From Isotricha intestinalis (taxonomy: Eukaryota; Ciliophora; Litostomatea; Vestibuliferida; Isotrichidae): 11,388 bases of DNA. This document shows, piece after piece, positions 8,509-11,388 of this stretch. The DNA lies in assembly GCA_023807065.1 (NCBI GenBank), contig JAJJLU010004590.1:1-11388 (forward strand), given 5' to 3'. Within the stretch, counting starts at the first letter, position 1; each line of letters opens with the position of its first letter. The notes beneath the pieces are model-generated. The model ran no database searches. It was given only the letters and a program-made list of their open reading frames with translations, and had not been told where the DNA came from. The position numbers were made by a program, and so were the translations under genes.

Positions 8509-8997
8509 TCAAAAATCATTTCTTTTCCTTTTTATGTTCATGACATTATAATTTTGATTTTGATATTTTCTCAAAAATAATTTCTCTTTTTGTTCCTTTG
8601 TTAATTTTTTAATTAAATTATTTTTTAAAATGTTTTTATTAATTATAATTTTTTTCTTAGCCCCAAACTCTTTTTGATGATTTATTTTAGATATCAAATC
8701 ATAATCATTTTCATTTAATTCTACATTATAATTATTATTTTTTTCGTAAAAATCAAATGTTGAAATAATGAAATCATTACTGAGTAAATATAGAGAATTT
8801 TTTTCATCATATTCTTCTGTATCATCTCCTAAAACGGAGGCATCACATTTATCTTTAAAATCTCCATCATAAATATATAATTGGCTTTTACAATTATTTG
8901 AATCAATTTCTGATGATTTAATTTGATTCTCTTCAAAATCATTCATATCAAATATTGTATTTTCTTCATAATTTTCAGACTCAACACAAATGTCCAT
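8509..8997 (-). CDS. Hypothetical protein, 162 aa, acidic N-terminal two-thirds and basic C-terminus
   Basis: I do not recognise this protein. The start is the first ATG after an in-frame TAA at 9007-9009. It ends at TGA, unlike the other three complete genes, which end at TAA. Residues 1-110 are rich in Asp and Glu with scattered aromatic residues, for example GDDTEEYDEKNS. Residues from about 114 are strongly basic. They include GAKKKIIINKNILKNNLIKKL and the helix TKEQKEKLFLRKY, and end with KRKR at 156-159, which could serve as a nuclear localisation signal. That charge layout would suit a nuclear or nucleic-acid-associated protein, but no DNA-binding fold is identifiable. No signal peptide or membrane helix is seen. 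It is the first of four tandem minus-strand genes and is divergent from SPAG6. It could be one exon of a larger gene, since the flanking gaps are long. Confidence 0.65.
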   Translation of the reverse strand: MDICVESENYEENTIFDMNDFEENQIKSSEIDSNNCKSQLYIYDGDFKDKCDASVLGDDTEEYDEKNSLYLLSNDFIISTFDFYEKNNNYNVELNENDYDLISKINHQKEFGAKKKIIINKNILKNNLIKKLTKEQKEKLFLRKYQNQNYNVMNIKRKRNDF

Positions 8998-10530
8998 GTT
9001 TTTTATTTAATAAAAAAGAAAATAATGTATTTATAATTAAATCTAATTGTAAAAAGAAAAGAATATATTATCCAAAACTGTTGTTTTATTTTAAAGTTAT
9101 TTTAAAAAGAAACAAATTCAATTAAGTGGAGATCTATTTTTTAATAATAAAATATTCTTATGAATTGAAATATAATATAATATAGTTTAACTATTTAATG
9201 AAAATTTTAAAATAGATAGTAAGAATTTTTACTTTTTTATATTAATACAAATTTATAATAACAAAAAAAGTAGAATTAAATATGGAATAATTATCTATTT
9301 AATATACTTTTTTATTTTATTTTCAATCTTATTATTTGAAAATATTTATATTAAATAAAAATAAATAAAAAAACAAACAATATACGTATATTATACTTTC
9401 TAAGAAAAAAATATTTTTTTCTTTTAAAGTTTTTTTAATTATTCATGTTTTTAATTATTAATTTTCATCTTTAATTAATACATTTAAAGTTTTGTCTTTT
9501 AAAATTTACACTGAGTTTCTTCTGTCTCATCTCAATTTTGAAAGAAATTCATTTTTTTAATGTTAAATCCTTTGAATTAGAATGGCTGAAATTAGTGGAT
9601 TATCAATGAAAGAATCAATAATTGATAAAAAGTTTTAAATTAAATCAAGTTGTCTCAGACTAAAATTTATTTTCCGATTAAACTTTTTTTGAGATTATAA
9701 TAATTTATTTGGATAAATTCTAGATTTTTTATTTTCAATTAAAAATAAGATAATTAAATATTGAAAAATTTTAAGAATTAAATTATGATGATAAGAACTT
9801 GAATCATATCCTTGATTAATATGATTAAAGACAATCGATTTTTTTTTGTGAAATAAAAGTTTTAATTAAATTTTTAAATCTGAAAAGTTCTAAAAACTTT
9901 TAATATGCGTTTAACTTTTCTATTGAATTATTTTAGGATTTAAATTGTTTTTCATATTTTAAAATTTGAAATTTTATTACTTTATATTTCTAACATAATA
10001 CTGAAACTTTGTAATCTCATAATGCGTTATTTTAGTTTAATTCTCAAAATTTTATTATCTTTAAAAATATATTACATTAGATAAATAAAAATTTTGAAAT
10101 CACTCATTCAAACCGATTATAATCTTTTGAATCTTGCAATAAATTCTCCATTTTATTCTCTAAAGAAACTTATTTATAAAATTTGACTTTGTATCATATT
10201 TTTATATAAAATTCTATTTCTTTTAAAATAATATTTTAATAGATTACACATCCTCTCATAATTATTTGATTTCACCTTTATTTATAAAAAAAGTGTTTTT
10301 CCTAATCTTAAATATGATAATTTTATTTGAAAAATATCAAATAAAATAAAATCAAACATCTTAAATTCATTGAATTAATTCCTAATAACTTAACACTTAA
10401 TTTCACTCATAAAAATAATTTCTTTATTTAAATTTTTTATCATTAATTCCATCATTTTTAGTGTAATGAAAAAAATTTAATAATTATTAAACCAATAACT
10501 TCTTAAAAATAAATCAAAAAAATATAAAAA
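8998..10530. other. Divergent intergenic region (1533 bp) between the 162-aa gene and SPAG6
   Basis: This is the longest gap and separates two divergent starts, so both promoters should lie here. No intact gene of normal size is visible. Short frames exist: ATG at 9582 gives 18 codons ending at 9638 on the plus strand, and a minus-strand frame without ATG is open from 9865 to 9698 (56 codons). A minus-strand 15-codon frame lies at 10104-10151. All fall within what chance gives in DNA of this composition. No tRNA, rRNA or repeat element was found. An inverted repeat (11-bp arms, 10320-10330 with 10337-10347) lies about 185 bases before the SPAG6 ATG. Confidence 0.5.
10501..10530 (+). promoter_or_regulatory. 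A-rich leader before the SPAG6 start codon
   Basis: The bases just before the ATG are almost wholly A and T, ending in a run of A with A at -3. The four minus-strand genes have the same A-rich leader with A at -3. This is the usual start context of AT-rich protists and fungi, and it supports the chosen starts. No core promoter element can be told apart from the background. Confidence 0.5.
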
Positions 10531-11388
10531 ATGTCAAGAGCAGTATTACAGCCATTTGAAGAATACCAAAAAGCAAGAATATCATTCGTTCAAAGTGTAG
10601 CTGAACTTGCATCTCGTCCTCAAAACATAGAAGCTCTCCATGCAGCAGGAGTGATGTCACTCCTTCGACCTCTCCTCTTAGACAGTGTGCCTTCCATTCA
10701 ACAGAGTGCAGCATTAGCTATTGGAAGATTAGCAAATTACAGTGAAGAATTAGCAGAAAGTGTAGTACAAAATGATATAATAACACAATTAATATATTCA
10801 TTAGCTAAACCTAATAGATTCTTTAAAAAAGCAGCTTGTTATGTTTTTAAATCAGTTGCAAAACATTCTCCTCAACTTGCTGATGATATTGTCAAATGTG
10901 GAGCACTTGACCCTTTAGTTCAATGCTTAGATGAATTTGATCCTTCAGTTAAAGAAGCTGCTGCTTGGGCTTTGGGTTATATTTCTAAACATAATGCCAA
11001 TTTAAGTTTACAAGTAGTAGAAGCTAGAGCTGTTGATAGTTTAATTTTATGTTTACAAGAACCTGAAATTTTATTAAAGAGAGCAGCAGCTCAAACACTA
11101 TCATATATATGTCAACATAATGAACAATTAGCTCAACCCGTAGCAGAAAATGGTTTAGATACAATAACATTTTTTTTATCATATAATGATACTCAATTAA
11201 AAAGAAATATATGTCAATTATTAGGAAATATAACAAAGCATTCTGCAGATTTAGCAACTCAAGTAATGGCAAAAATAAGTAATCCTCAAAAGTTATTAAA
11301 TTGTTTAAAAGACCCTGATGATATAGTGAAGAAAAATGCAGCATTTTGTGTATGTGAAATAGTAAATAAAAGTCCAGAAAATGCACAA
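10531..11388 (+). CDS. SPAG6: SPAG6/PF16 armadillo-repeat axonemal central-apparatus protein, 5' part (286 codons, runs off the window)
   Basis: SPAG6 (PF16 in Chlamydomonas) is a protein of the C1 side of the central-pair apparatus and is needed for stable central microtubules and normal flagellar beating. The N-terminus, MSRAVLQPFEEYQKARISFV, closely matches the family's opening, followed by the LASRPQN segment and AAGVMSLLRPLLLD. About six armadillo repeats of some 42 residues follow, from about residue 31 to 282. They share a recurring pattern of 'A-LxxLVxCLxxxDxxVKxxAAxALxxIxKHS', seen for example as FDPSVKEAAAWALGYISKHN near 137-156. Family members are about 500 residues, so roughly half is present and the rest lies beyond the right edge. 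The start is fixed by an in-frame TAA ending 3 bases before the ATG. No frameshift or intron is seen in the 286 codons. It is divergent from the 162-aa gene. The first 200 bases are far richer in G+C than the rest. Confidence 0.96.
   Translation, partial: MSRAVLQPFEEYQKARISFVQSVAELASRPQNIEALHAAGVMSLLRPLLLDSVPSIQQSAALAIGRLANYSEELAESVVQNDIITQLIYSLAKPNRFFKKAACYVFKSVAKHSPQLADDIVKCGALDPLVQCLDEFDPSVKEAAAWALGYISKHNANLSLQVVEARAVDSLILCLQEPEILLKRAAAQTLSYICQHNEQLAQPVAENGLDTITFFLSYNDTQLKRNICQLLGNITKHSADLATQVMAKISNPQKLLNCLKDPDDIVKKNAAFCVCEIVNKSPENAQ

Noticed and set aside
10320..10347. Inverted repeat (11-bp arms, 6-base loop) upstream of SPAG6
   Set aside because: Made almost only of A and T. A few such repeats are expected by chance at this composition, and no second copy or matching element was noticed.
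10514..10714. Minus-strand frame of 66 codons opposite the SPAG6 start
   Set aside because: It is the antisense of the GC-rich start of SPAG6, where stops are rare on both strands. The sense frame has clear homology.
11024..11386. Minus-strand frame of 120 codons at the right edge
   Set aside because: It is antisense to the armadillo repeats. Its Leu/Tyr-rich sequence mirrors the repeated sense codons.
1..11388. CRISPR array, transposon ends, telomere repeats or a defence gene cluster
   Set aside because: No spaced direct repeats, terminal inverted repeats with a transposase, C/G-rich telomere units or defence-type domains were seen.

Overview
The window looks like nuclear DNA from a very AT-rich, flagellated or ciliated microbial eukaryote. 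Two genes can be named. One is a P4-type lipid-flippase ATPase of 1422 codons (2450-6718, minus strand). The other is the 5' part of a SPAG6/PF16 armadillo-repeat gene (10531 to the right edge, plus strand). SPAG6/PF16 is a protein of the axonemal central apparatus, so the organism should build motile cilia or flagella. Three further minus-strand genes (824-1993, 7003-7632, 8509-8997) encode low-complexity, Asn/Lys/Ser-rich proteins that I cannot name.

The genetic code appears standard. All nine tryptophans of the flippase are TGG. Neither TAA nor TAG interrupts its 1422 codons. The observed stops are TAA three times and TGA once. No spliceosomal intron is needed to read any gene. The flippase core and a Cys-Pro-Ser-Cys tail motif in the 389-residue protein look ciliate-like to me. 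Very high AT content, the standard code and intron-poor genes would fit a litostome ciliate such as a rumen entodiniomorph. An anaerobic chytrid-like fungus or another AT-rich flagellate remains possible. The assignment is inference only.

Layout: 1-823 is A/G-rich on the plus strand with no intact gene, possibly a decayed one. From 824 to 8997 four genes lie in tandem on the minus strand, transcribed right to left: 162 aa, 209 aa, flippase, 389 aa, with gaps of about 876, 284 and 456 bp. A gap of 1533 bp then separates the 162-aa gene from the divergent SPAG6 gene and should hold the promoters of both. All five starts are the first ATG after an in-frame stop or an open leader, and each follows an A-rich leader with A at -3.

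Nothing shows that these genes form one pathway. I see no tRNA, rRNA, mobile element, CRISPR array, telomere repeat or defence system. The most useful points are the variant lipid-gate residues and long Asn-rich insert of the flippase, the conserved-looking tail of the 389-aa protein, the possible decayed gene at the left edge, the TGA stop of the 162-aa gene and the sharp GC gradient within SPAG6.
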